Source: DATAXP01 sp036272935 (lineage in GTDB: Bacteria; Planctomycetota; Planctomycetia; Pirellulales; PNKZ01). From it: 34,405 nucleotides of DNA. The translations under genes and the position numbers were made by a program. This document shows, in pieces, positions 1 through 7,934 of this stretch; position 1 is the first letter of the stretch, and each line of letters begins with the position of its first letter. The notes under the pieces are model-generated. The model saw nothing but the letters and a program-made list of their open reading frames with translations. It ran no database searches and was not told the DNA's origin. The DNA lies in the NCBI GenBank assembly GCA_036272935.1, contig DATAXP010000158.1, positions 1 through 34,405 of the forward strand. The letters are read 5' to 3'.

Positions 1-1
1 T

Positions 2-1414
2 CCCACGACCGCCTACGTTGCCTTGGCCGGGACGGCTGAAGTGGCCCTGGTCGACCTGCGTCAGCGAAAAGTAACGAATCGGATCGGTGTCGGTCGCTGG
101 CCGCGATCGCTGGCGCTGTCGCCCGACGAGTCGCGCTTGGCCGTGGGGACCAGCGGCGACCAAAGCGTGTCGATCGTCGATACCGAGCGCGGCGAGCTGC
201 TATACCAGGAATCGGTCGGCGGGCTCAACCTGGGCCACATGCAAACTTCCGCCGATGGACAGTACGTCTACTTTCCGTGGATGGTCTATCGGCACAATCC
301 GATCACGGCGGCGAATATTCGCAAGGGCTGGGTGCTGGGCAGCCGCGTGGCCCGGGTGCGGCTCGATGGTCCCGCGCGCCGCGAGGCAATCACACTCGAT
401 CCGCCGGGCGTGGCAGTGGCCGATCCGCATGGCTTGGCAGTCAGCCGTGACGAACGAACGCTGGTTGTCGCCGCCTCGGGCACCCACGAGCTGCTGGTAT
501 TCGGTGTGCCAAAGCTGCGGTTCGTCGATTACGGCGGCCCGGGCGATCATATCGAGCGCAACCTGCTGGCTGATCGCGATAATTTCTATCGCATCGAGCT
601 AGGAGGCCGGCCGATGGCTGTGCGACTGTCGGGCGACGGCCACCGGACGTTTGTCGCCAATTGGCTCACCAACGCCGTGCAGATCGTCGATCTCGATGCG
701 CGCAAGGTCACCGCGTCGATCCCCCTCGGCTCTTCGCCGCACCCCTCGCTGGCCCGACAAGGCGCTGCGACCTTCTACGACGGTCGGCGCAGCCTGGACC
801 AGTGGTACAGTTGCCATAGCTGCCATTACGACGGCGGCGCGAACAGTGAGCCGATGGATACCAAGAACGATCGCAGCTTGCTCACGTTCAAGACAGTGCC
901 TTCGCTCGTGGGTGCAACGCGCACCGGGCCGTGGACCTGGCATGGCTGGCAGACCGATCTGGACGACGCCATGCGCGTGTCGATCACCGAAACGATGCTC
1001 GGCCCGCCGCCATCGCCCGACGATTGCAGGGCGCTGGTCGCGTTCCTGGCGACGCTCGACAATCCACCCAATCCGTATCGCGCGCCCGATGGTTCGCTGT
1101 CGCCGGCTGCCGAGCGTGGCCGGAGCGTGTTTCACAGCGCGACCGCTGGTTGCGCCGCCTGCCACACTGGCCCGGAGTTCACCGATGGCAAGATTCACGA
1201 CGTCGGCCTCGGCTCGCCGAAGGACGCGCTCGACGGCTTCAACACCCCTTCGCTACTTGGGGTGTATCGCCGCGTGCGCTGGCTGCACGATGGCCGCGCG
1301 AAAAGCCTCGAACAGTTGCTCACCGGCCCGCACGACCCGGCGAAGGTCACCGGCTCCGGCTCGCTCACCGATGCCGAGCGAAGCGATTTGATCGAGTATC
1401 TGAAATCGCTATGA
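2..1414 (+). CDS. YVTN-type beta-propeller fused to di-haem cytochrome c (5' partial)
   Basis: The reading frame is open from the left edge, so the true start lies outside the window. The first ~250 residues have repeated propeller-like phrases such as SLALSPDESRLAVGTSGD and FVANWLTNAVQIVDLD, typical of YVTN/lactonase-like repeats. The C-terminal third carries two haem c attachment motifs, CHSCH (812-826) and CAACH (1151-1165), in a setting like MauG/cytochrome c peroxidase-type di-haem proteins (TPSLLGVYRRVRWLHDGRA near the end). The protein is therefore probably exported and involved in periplasmic electron transfer or oxidation. The substrate cannot be read from the sequence. Such propeller-cytochrome fusions are common in Planctomycetota. 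The signal peptide, if present, is upstream of the window. Confidence 0.85.
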   Translation, partial: PTTAYVALAGTAEVALVDLRQRKVTNRIGVGRWPRSLALSPDESRLAVGTSGDQSVSIVDTERGELLYQESVGGLNLGHMQTSADGQYVYFPWMVYRHNPITAANIRKGWVLGSRVARVRLDGPARREAITLDPPGVAVADPHGLAVSRDERTLVVAASGTHELLVFGVPKLRFVDYGGPGDHIERNLLADRDNFYRIELGGRPMAVRLSGDGHRTFVANWLTNAVQIVDLDARKVTASIPLGSSPHPSLARQGAATFYDGRRSLDQWYSCHSCHYDGGANSEPMDTKNDRSLLTFKTVPSLVGATRTGPWTWHGWQTDLDDAMRVSITETMLGPPPSPDDCRALVAFLATLDNPPNPYRAPDGSLSPAAERGRSVFHSATAGCAACHTGPEFTDGKIHDVGLGSPKDALDGFNTPSLLGVYRRVRWLHDGRAKSLEQLLTGPHDPAKVTGSGSLTDAERSDLIEYLKSL

Positions 1415-1425
1415 GGAAGCGCAGC

Positions 1426-1465
1426 CATAGCCGAATAAGTGGAGATTAGCGAAGATTAGTGTTCC
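1426..1465. repeat. Dispersed-type GATTAGCGAAGATTAG repeat arm
   Basis: Between the cytochrome gene and the GxxExxY gene there is an A/T-rich stretch with GATTAGCGAAGATTAG, which contains the near-duplicate words GATTAGC and GATTAGT. It contrasts with the GC-rich surroundings and resembles one arm of the short dispersed repeats seen elsewhere in this window. A matching second arm was not found downstream of the next gene. The GTG at 1459, a possible upstream start of the next gene, lies inside it. Confidence 0.4.
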
Positions 1466-1503
1466 AAAAACTCCTTCTGGATGTTCCTTCTGGGGGACGC
1501 GCC

Positions 1504-2124
1504 ATGTTGAAGCAAGAAGGGTTCGCGTTTATGGGCGCGGCGTTTGAGGTTTACAATCAGCTTGGCTACGGTATGGCCGAGGAAATCTATCAACAGAGCT
1601 TGGAAATCGAGCTTGAAACGCGGTCGATTCCCTTCCGCACAACACACGACCTGGCAGTGTTCTACAAGGACCGACAGCTCGCGACAAAGTACAAGCCCGA
1701 TTTGATCGTGTGGGATGGCATTGTTGTCGAATTAAAGGCAGTTGCGCAGTTGCTGCCAGAGCACGAAGCGCAGTTGTTCAATTATCTGCGGATCGCTCGA
1801 CGACCTTCCGGCTACCTGGTCAATTTCGGTCGCAAAGGAGAGCTGGAGTGGAAAAGATTCATTTTGACGGATCTGCACTCAGCCGTCCTGAACCAAGGTG
1901 CGCCGAAACATGATCGCTCGGCTGCGGGGGACCGAACTAACACGAAATGTTGCCTCGAGCCGTGCCGGCGAAGCCTAAGCCAGTGGCTTCCGGCGGATGC
2001 GAGCGATATGCTGGCCAGTGGCCCGGGGGACGTTCGCCAGCCAACGACTTCGCACGAGAAAGGATCGGCATGCAAATGGCACGACAAAATCGACTGTTGG
2101 CGGCCGTTGCCTTCTCCTTGGTAG
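1504..2124 (+). CDS. GxxExxY protein (PD-(D/E)XK-like fold family) with abnormal C-terminal extension
   Basis: The first ~125 residues match the GxxExxY family: GAAFEVYNQLGYGMAEEIYQ gives the GxxExxY-like signature, followed by KYKPDLIVWDGIVVELKA, the nuclease-like D...ExK core, and LFNYLRIARRPSGYLVNFG. The biochemical role of the family is not established. ATG 1504 is chosen because homology begins there and GGGGGA lies about 6-10 bases upstream. A GTG at 1459 is an in-frame alternative. Family members normally end soon after the EWKRFIL-like segment. Here no stop occurs and about 80 further residues of composition unlike the family run on to 2124, overlapping the first 55 bases of the next gene. 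This suggests loss of the native stop by mutation or deletion. The gene is less GC-rich than its neighbours, consistent with horizontal origin. Confidence 0.75.
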   Translation: MLKQEGFAFMGAAFEVYNQLGYGMAEEIYQQSLEIELETRSIPFRTTHDLAVFYKDRQLATKYKPDLIVWDGIVVELKAVAQLLPEHEAQLFNYLRIARRPSGYLVNFGRKGELEWKRFILTDLHSAVLNQGAPKHDRSAAGDRTNTKCCLEPCRRSLSQWLPADASDMLASGPGDVRQPTTSHEKGSACKWHDKIDCWRPLPSPW

Positions 2125-2828
2125 CGCTTTCGGCGACGACGCTCCCCGCTCAGCGACCTGGCCAGGGCCGCGGCGGCAACCCATACGCCAATCTCAAGAC
2201 CACGACGCTCAAAGGAGCGATCAAGCAGGTGCAGCCGGCGCAAGGCGGGACGATGATCACGGTGCTCGTCACCGGCAACCAGGAGGTTGCCGTGATGTTG
2301 ATGCCGACGGCCAAGGTTACGATCACCGGCACCGCGCACCCCGACGGGCTCACGATGGGCATGAACGTGGAGTTCAAGGCCGATTTGACCAAAGGCGCTC
2401 CGACCGAGCCCGAAGTTGCCGAGCTGAAGGCGTTCGACTCAGGCGATCCCAGCTTCAAGAGCGGCGTGTACAGCGGCGAAGCGGGAACGTCCGACGCGCC
2501 GGTGCGCACGCTGGCCGAGGGGACCAACACCTACACGGTGCGCGGCAGCCTGCGGAGCGTGAAAGATGGCGTGGCATTGGTCGCCGTCCCTGGAATGCCG
2601 CCGATCAAGGCAAAGCTCGGCCCCGACGCAAAGATCACCGTCGAATTGAAGAACCCGTCGGCCGCGCAATTCGGCGACGGCATCACGGTGCAAGGGAAAG
2701 AGGTCAAGCCGGGACAAGTCCTCGGCGAGAACGTGGCGATCAACCTGAACAATCCGCTGTCGAAGAAAAAGCCGGGAGCCGCGCCCGGAAAAGCGTCGCC
2801 GGCCGGTTCGCCGTTCGGCACGCCGTAA
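2070..2828 (+). CDS. Secreted protein of unknown function with two similar halves
   Basis: I do not recognise a family. The ATG at 2070 follows AAAGGA (2059-2064) at good spacing and starts a clear signal peptide: MQMARQNR, a hydrophobic stretch to about residue 22, then LPAQ. The 252-residue protein seems to contain a tandem pair of related beta-rich units. Unit one starts TLKGAIKQVQPAQGGTM and continues through MPTAKVTITG to GLTMGMNVEFKADL. Unit two starts TVRGSLRSVKDGVALVAV and continues through LGPDAKITVEL to FGDGITVQGKEV. The shared pattern is T-[LV]-[KR]-G-x-[IL]-[KR]-x-V, then P-x-AK-[VI]-T. This could be an OB-like or other small beta-barrel unit, but that is a guess. The C-terminus is basic and Pro/Gly/Ala-rich (SKKKPGAAPGKASPAG). 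It overlaps the end of the preceding frame. Confidence 0.75.
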   Translation: MQMARQNRLLAAVAFSLVALSATTLPAQRPGQGRGGNPYANLKTTTLKGAIKQVQPAQGGTMITVLVTGNQEVAVMLMPTAKVTITGTAHPDGLTMGMNVEFKADLTKGAPTEPEVAELKAFDSGDPSFKSGVYSGEAGTSDAPVRTLAEGTNTYTVRGSLRSVKDGVALVAVPGMPPIKAKLGPDAKITVELKNPSAAQFGDGITVQGKEVKPGQVLGENVAINLNNPLSKKKPGAAPGKASPAGSPFGTP

Positions 2829-2841
2829 CAGCACGGCGGAA

Positions 2842-2936
2842 AATCACGAAAACACGAAGGACGGAAGCCGCGAAAAAGACAGAAGGAAATTGTCTTCTCC
2901 GTTTCGCGTTTTCAAGGCTTTGGTATTTTCGTGATC
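2842..2936. repeat. Paired-arm inverted repeat (TCACGAAAACACGAA type) between convergent genes
   Basis: The left arm (2842-2875, reading AATCACGAAAACACGAAGG...) and the reverse complement of the right arm (2902-2936, GATCACGAAAATACC...CGCGAAA) are imperfect copies of one A-rich low-complexity unit. A perfect inner hairpin, AAGACA (2876-2881) with TGTCTT (2891-2896), sits between the arms. It fills the gap between the convergent gene ends at 2828 (plus) and 2953 (minus), so a bidirectional termination role is plausible. No T-tract typical of an intrinsic terminator is seen. Confidence 0.6.
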
Positions 2937-2952
2937 CTCTTCTTCCGCAGAG

Positions 2953-3216
2953 TCAGATGCCCATGCGGCTAAGCGCGTCGATCACGCTCCCCACGGCGCC
3001 GGAAAGCGTAGGGTGTTTGCCCTCGAACTCCAGCGCTGCCTCGGACAGCCGGCGCGAAAGCGTCGCATCAGCCCGTTCACCGCGTGGCAGCCGCTCAATG
3101 TCGGCAAGCACCTGGTCAAGCAAGGCGCGCGTCTCGGCCGGCAGCTGCGGCTCCCCTTCGAGCCGCGCGCGCAACTGGGCGAGCTTTGCCCGCAAATCTT
3201 CGACCTCGTCCGCCAT
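2953..3216 (-). CDS. DUF4404 family protein
   Basis: An 87-residue, highly helical cytoplasmic protein. It begins MADEVEDLRAKLAQLRARLE, has the ETRALLDQVLADIERL helix and ends ALEFEGKHPTLSGAVGSVID followed by ALSRMGI, which is the DUF4404 layout of two coiled-coil-like helices and a conserved C-terminal MGI. ATG 3216 is chosen over longer starts because it begins the family match and is preceded on the minus strand by GAGGAG about 11 bases upstream. The function of the family is unknown. The gene is divergent from gap, and the two share a 256-base intergenic region. Confidence 0.85.
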   Translation of the reverse strand: MADEVEDLRAKLAQLRARLEGEPQLPAETRALLDQVLADIERLPRGERADATLSRRLSEAALEFEGKHPTLSGAVGSVIDALSRMGI

Positions 3217-3342
3217 GCTTTCTGCGCTCCTCAAACTTGGCCGCCCCGCCGTTCCAACATACGGCGATTGGTTCATTGCGGCAACCAAGCGCAACGATCG
3301 CGCTCGTAAGTCGTTGCCATCATTCGTTCCCGCCCGGGCCGG

Positions 3343-3372
3343 TTGCCCGCCTAGCCGGCGATGCACTATAAT
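3343..3372 (+). promoter_or_regulatory. Sigma-70-type promoter for gap
   Basis: A perfect TATAAT (3367-3372) lies 18 bases downstream of TTGCCC (3343-3348, 4 of 6 consensus positions). It would start transcription near 3379 and give a 5' leader of about 94 bases before the GTG start of gap. It is in the divergent region between the DUF4404 gene and gap. This is a motif reading only. Confidence 0.55.
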
Positions 3373-3472
3373 CCCGAACTCATCGAGCGCCTGCGTGGCC
3401 CGTACCCCTTGCGCCGTCGAGCACAGCCCAGCGCCTCGCGCGGCTGGCATGTTTTCTTGGAAGGAGATCCCT

Positions 3473-4516
<1,044 letters not shown>

Positions 4517-4522
4517 GCGAAA

Positions 4523-4618
4523 TGCAGAATTCAGAATGATGAATGCAAAATGGGACGGCCGTTGTTGTTCGACATGCTGCTTCCCTAATTCTGACTTCTG
4601 CGTTCATCCTTATGCATT
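4523..4618. repeat. Paired-arm inverted repeat (ATGCAGAAT/ATGAATGC type) between gap and hemA
   Basis: The left arm (about 4523-4552) reads ATGCAGAATTCAGAATG followed by ATGAATGC. The right arm (about 4583-4618), read on the minus strand, gives GAATGCATAAGGATGAACG and then CAGAAGTCAGAATTA. The two are imperfect inverted copies of the same A-rich unit. The element occupies the whole gap between the convergent gap and hemA genes, as the 2842-2936 element does between its neighbours. It could act as a bidirectional terminator or mRNA-stabilising hairpin, but no U-tract supports a classical terminator. Confidence 0.6.
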
Positions 4619-4621
4619 CCC

Positions 4622-5896
4622 TTAGTCCTTCAGCTTGAACAACTGCTTGAATGCTTCGAGCAGTTGGTGCTGGACGCCTTTGCGGGCCTCGTCGCGCAAT
4701 GATTCCAGCGGCGGGTGCAGCAGCTTGTTGACCAGTCGGTCGGCGAACTGCGTTACTTCCTGGCGCAGCGTGTCGTCGACTGTTGGCAGCCGGTTGAACA
4801 GTCGCCGTAGCTCGTCGTCCTTCACCTGCTGCCATCCCTCGCGCAGGCGCTTGATCATCGGCGCCGTGGCGCGATGGTTCAGCTCGGCCATGAACTGCCG
4901 GGTTTCCTGATCGACAATCGCTAGCGCCCGCGGCAGCTCGCGGTCGCGCTCCTGCCGGTTCCGCTCGCAGGCTTGCCGCAGGTCTTCGATCGTGTACAGA
5001 TACACGTTCAGGCAATTGCCGATGGCCGGGTCGAAGTCGCGCGGCACCGCCAGGTCGAGCACGAACAAGTCGCGTTGAAACCGCTTGGAAGCGATCTGTT
5101 CGTAATCGGCCAGCGTGACGATCGGCTCCTCGGCCCCGGTGGCGGTCACCACCAAGTCGGCCGCCGCCAGCGCCGCCCCGAGTTCCTCCCACGCCACGGC
5201 TCGCCCCTGCCAACGCTCGGCCAATTCCTGCGCTCGCGGCAGGTTGCGATTCACGACCGTCACGTGCCGCGCCCCTTCTTCCTTCAAATAGCGGAGCGTT
5301 TCTTCGCTCATCTCGCCGGCGCCGATCACCAGGATGTTCTTGTCGTCGAAGCGCTCGAAGATGTTCTTGGCGAAGTCGCCGACCGCGACGCTGCTAATGC
5401 TCACCCGGCGCTCGTTGATCGCCGTTTCGCTGGCGACGCGCTTCGCGACGCGAAGCGCCGCCTGGAACACCTGGTGCGTCAACGGGCCAACGCTGTCTTG
5501 CGCCGCTGCCAGCTCGTAGGCCTGCTTCACCTGGGCGGAGATTTGCGATTCGCCGACCACCATGCTGTCGAGGCTCGCGGCAACACTGAACAAGTGCCGG
5601 ATCGCTTCTTCGCCGCTGCACTGGAACAGGTCGTCGAACACGTCGTGGAACGCGAGGCCGTGAAAGTCGGCCAGAAACCGGGCCACGTCGGTCCGCGTCG
5701 GTCCCGCTTGCGGCTCGTCGTAGGCCGTGTACACCTCGACACGGTTGCACGTCGACAGCAGCACTGCCTCGGCCTTGGGAAAGCGCTCGCGCAGTTGGGC
5801 CAGGGCTTCGGTGGCCTGGTTGACGCTGAACGCCAGCCGCTCGCGCAGCTCGACGCTGGCATGCTGGTGCGTGCAGCCGACGAGTTGCACGTTCAT
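4622..5896 (-). CDS. hemA: Glutamyl-tRNA reductase
   Basis: A 424-residue NADPH-dependent enzyme making glutamate-1-semialdehyde, the first committed step of C5-pathway tetrapyrrole synthesis. It begins MNVQLVGCTHQHASVELRER and has the catalytic motif LSTCNRVEVY with the nucleophilic cysteine at residue 50. It also has the family segment SLDSMVVGESQISAQVKQAY, and an NADPH-binding stretch with IGAGEMSEETLRYL. The C-terminal helical dimerisation region (EVTQFADRLVNKLLHPPLE) is complete. The start ATG overlaps the hemX stop in an ATGA arrangement, so the two are probably translationally coupled, the same order as hemX-hemA partners in other bacteria. It is the last gene of the minus-strand cluster. 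Confidence 0.97.
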   Translation of the reverse strand: MNVQLVGCTHQHASVELRERLAFSVNQATEALAQLRERFPKAEAVLLSTCNRVEVYTAYDEPQAGPTRTDVARFLADFHGLAFHDVFDDLFQCSGEEAIRHLFSVAASLDSMVVGESQISAQVKQAYELAAAQDSVGPLTHQVFQAALRVAKRVASETAINERRVSISSVAVGDFAKNIFERFDDKNILVIGAGEMSEETLRYLKEEGARHVTVVNRNLPRAQELAERWQGRAVAWEELGAALAAADLVVTATGAEEPIVTLADYEQIASKRFQRDLFVLDLAVPRDFDPAIGNCLNVYLYTIEDLRQACERNRQERDRELPRALAIVDQETRQFMAELNHRATAPMIKRLREGWQQVKDDELRRLFNRLPTVDDTLRQEVTQFADRLVNKLLHPPLESLRDEARKGVQHQLLEAFKQLFKLKD

Positions 5897-6774
5897 GGCC
5901 GCGCCTCCGCCTGCGGCTCAAGCGACGCTTCCGATGATCTGCCACCACCGTGTACGCTTGGCAACCCGACGCGCACCACAACCGCCAGCACCAGAAACAG
6001 AAAGCTAGCCACCGTCAGATAGGCGACTTTTCGTCCTTGCCGCGCGGGTCGATAGAACCATGTGAACCCGGCGGCCGCCACGAGCCAGCCCAACAATAGC
6101 GCCGAGCTCCATACGATCGGATCGCTCCACGGCAGATGGTCGACGTGCAGCCGGTCATTGACCAGGTTCAGCACGATGCCCGACAGAAACCCGATCGCGA
6201 GCGCCATCATCGAGATCGTGATCGCCCGGGCGTTTAACCGCTCGAGCCATTCGAGACTCGGCAACTGCAAGCCCGAGTGCGGGGCGACCTTGTGTTTCAG
6301 CCGCCGCGCCTGCACCAGGCACATCACACCGCCGACAAACCCGGTGGCCACGGCCACGGTGCCGGCCAACAGCGACAGGCCGTGGATCATCCCCCAGACT
6401 TCGAGCGCCTGGCTACGCGGAAACGGTGTCCGATCGGCAAAGCGTGCCGCGATCCCCACCAGCCCCAGCACCACCGGCAGCACAAACGGCCCGAACGCCG
6501 TGCGCGGATGGTAGACGGTCAGATACAGGTACACCACGGTCAGCGCCCAGGCGGCGATCAGGTACCAATCGAACTCGCTCGACAGCGGAATGCCCCCGCT
6601 GGTGGTCAGCCCGCGATAGGCCAGGAACATGGTGTGCGCGATCAATCCGGCCCCAGCAAACGCCAACATCGCCGCCCCACGCACTCCGCTGCGAAACCAG
6701 AGGCGCGTCAACTCCAGCAGCAGCGCCACGGCGTAGCTGGCGGCGAAACAGGTGATGCTGATCCTGGAGAGCAT
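5893..6774 (-). CDS. HemX/CcsA-like integral membrane protein (cytochrome c assembly family)
   Basis: A 293-residue polytopic membrane protein with about eight hydrophobic segments, beginning with MLSRISITCFAASYAVALLL and including VVYLYLTVYHPRTAFGPFVL and a final AYLTVASFLFLVLAVVVRVG segment. The layout is that of the CcsA/CcmC/HemX superfamily. The tryptophan-rich WGxxWxWD haem-handling motif of true CcsA is not evident near the C-terminal periplasmic loop (DHLPWSDPIVWSSA). That, and the position directly before hemA, favour the HemX branch, which in Bacillus lowers glutamyl-tRNA reductase levels. A role in haem supply is inferred from context. Its stop overlaps the hemA start by four bases. 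A 77-base spacer with a large hairpin separates it from the upstream regulator gene. Confidence 0.85.
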   Translation of the reverse strand: MLSRISITCFAASYAVALLLELTRLWFRSGVRGAAMLAFAGAGLIAHTMFLAYRGLTTSGGIPLSSEFDWYLIAAWALTVVYLYLTVYHPRTAFGPFVLPVVLGLVGIAARFADRTPFPRSQALEVWGMIHGLSLLAGTVAVATGFVGGVMCLVQARRLKHKVAPHSGLQLPSLEWLERLNARAITISMMALAIGFLSGIVLNLVNDRLHVDHLPWSDPIVWSSALLLGWLVAAAGFTWFYRPARQGRKVAYLTVASFLFLVLAVVVRVGLPSVHGGGRSSEASLEPQAEARP

Positions 6775-6792
6775 GCGAAGAGTCGATCCCAG

Positions 6793-6849
6793 TTAGCCGC
6801 GTCGCTTGCGAAGCGCTGCCCGAACCCGCGTCGCAAGCGACGCGGCTAA
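6793..6849. repeat. Long hairpin made of the GCCGCGTCGCTTGCG dispersed repeat
   Basis: Arms 6793-6815 and 6827-6849 are inverted copies with a single mismatch (22 of 23 positions) around an 11-base loop. The left arm begins TTAGCCGCGTCGCTTGCG. The hairpin starts directly after the stop codon of the sigma-54 regulator (6852-6854, minus) and precedes hemX, so it could partially terminate or stabilise the transcript. A shorter copy of the same word occurs at 22953-22972, indicating a dispersed repeat family. Confidence 0.8.
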
Positions 6850-6851
6850 AC

Positions 6852-7934
6852 TCAGCTGGGCACGGCCGGCTCGTTGTCGAGCCCGTATTCTTTGAGCTTT
6901 TTGTGCAGCGTGTTGCGGTTGATGCCAAGCTTGGTGGCGGCCTTGGTTTGCACGTTGTCGCAGGTCGTGAGCACCTGCGAAATCAGTTCGCGCTCGACGC
7001 GGTTGACGATCTTCATGTGCAAGTTGTCTTCGTTCGCGCCGGCACTGCTCACGCCAAGCTGCACCAATTCGTAGGTCAACGTCTCGATATCGGGTTCCTT
7101 GTAGCGCGAGGTGCGCGGCCTCGTCGGCCGCAGCACAGCCTCGGGGAGCACATCGAGCGTCAGCTCGTCGCCCAAGGCCATCACCACCGCGCGCTCGATC
7201 ACGTTTTGCAATTCACGCACGTTGCCCGGCCAGTGATAATCTTCAAGCGCTTCCATCGCCCGGTGGTCGATGTGCACGACGTAGCGATCGTTCTTCTCGT
7301 TGTAGATGTTCAGGAAGTGGCCGATCAGCTCGCGGATATCTTCGCGCCGCTCGCGCAGCGGCGGCAGGTGGATCGGCACCACGTTCAGGCGGTAGTACAA
7401 GTCCTCGCGGAACCGCTCGTTTTCCACCTCTTCCATCAGGTCGCGGTTGGTGGCGGCAATCACGCGCGTATCGACACGGATCGTCTGCGTGTCGCCGACG
7501 CGCTCGAACTCGCGCTCTTGCAGCACGCGGAGCAGCTTCACTTGCAGCTTCGGCGTCGTGGAATTGATCTCGTCGAGGAACACGGTGCCAGTGTGGGCCG
7601 CCTCGAAGCGACCGGTGCGGTTGTCGTGGGCGCCGGTGAACGCGCCGCGCACGTGGCCGAATAGCTCGCTCTCCAACAGACTTTCGGCCAAGGCGCCGCA
7701 GTTCACGCGCACGAACGGTCCGCTGCCGCGCGGACTGAGCTGGTGAATCGCCTTAGCGATCATTTCCTTGCCGGTGCCGGTTTCGCCATAGAGCAGCACG
7801 GTGGCGTTGCTCTTCGCCACGCGGCGGGTCAGGGCGTACACCTTTTCCATGGCCGGGCCCGAGCCGATCAGCCCGGCGATGGGCGGCCCCGTCGGGGCCG
7901 ATGTGTCGCTGCGATAGGTCGGGCCGCGGCTCAT
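6852..7934 (-). CDS. Sigma-54-dependent AAA+ transcriptional activator without receiver domain
   Basis: A 360-residue bacterial enhancer-binding protein. The AAA+ domain starts near residue 20, with Walker A GETGTGKE (50-57), the sigma-54-contacting GAFTGA loop (97-102), Walker B VFLDEI (118-123), and PPLRERREDI with an arginine-rich segment around 190-200. WPGNVRELQNVIERAV (235-250) marks the helical lid. A Fis-type helix-turn-helix (KAATKLGINRNTLHKKLKEY) ends the protein. Only about 20 residues precede the AAA+ core, so no REC, GAF or PAS domain senses a signal in cis, and control must come from a partner, expression level or autoregulation. Its ATG overlaps the stop of the HEAT/pseudo-receiver gene by four bases (ATGA), suggesting co-translation with that protein. 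Targets are unknown, and no -24/-12 promoter was identified by eye in the window. Confidence 0.95.
   Translation of the reverse strand: MSRGPTYRSDTSAPTGPPIAGLIGSGPAMEKVYALTRRVAKSNATVLLYGETGTGKEMIAKAIHQLSPRGSGPFVRVNCGALAESLLESELFGHVRGAFTGAHDNRTGRFEAAHTGTVFLDEINSTTPKLQVKLLRVLQEREFERVGDTQTIRVDTRVIAATNRDLMEEVENERFREDLYYRLNVVPIHLPPLRERREDIRELIGHFLNIYNEKNDRYVVHIDHRAMEALEDYHWPGNVRELQNVIERAVVMALGDELTLDVLPEAVLRPTRPRTSRYKEPDIETLTYELVQLGVSSAGANEDNLHMKIVNRVERELISQVLTTCDNVQTKAATKLGINRNTLHKKLKEYGLDNEPAVPS

Noticed and set aside
1997..3472. Long open frame upstream of and continuous with gap
   Set aside because: It overlaps the secreted protein, the repeat element and the DUF4404 gene in other frames. It has no family similarity, and the GTG at 3473 has an ideal ribosome site where GAPDH similarity starts.
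4973..6022. 349-residue plus-strand frame opposite hemA
   Set aside because: An antisense shadow caused by GC-rich third positions. It is rich in His/Arg/Gln with no recognisable motif, while the minus strand encodes a complete glutamyl-tRNA reductase.
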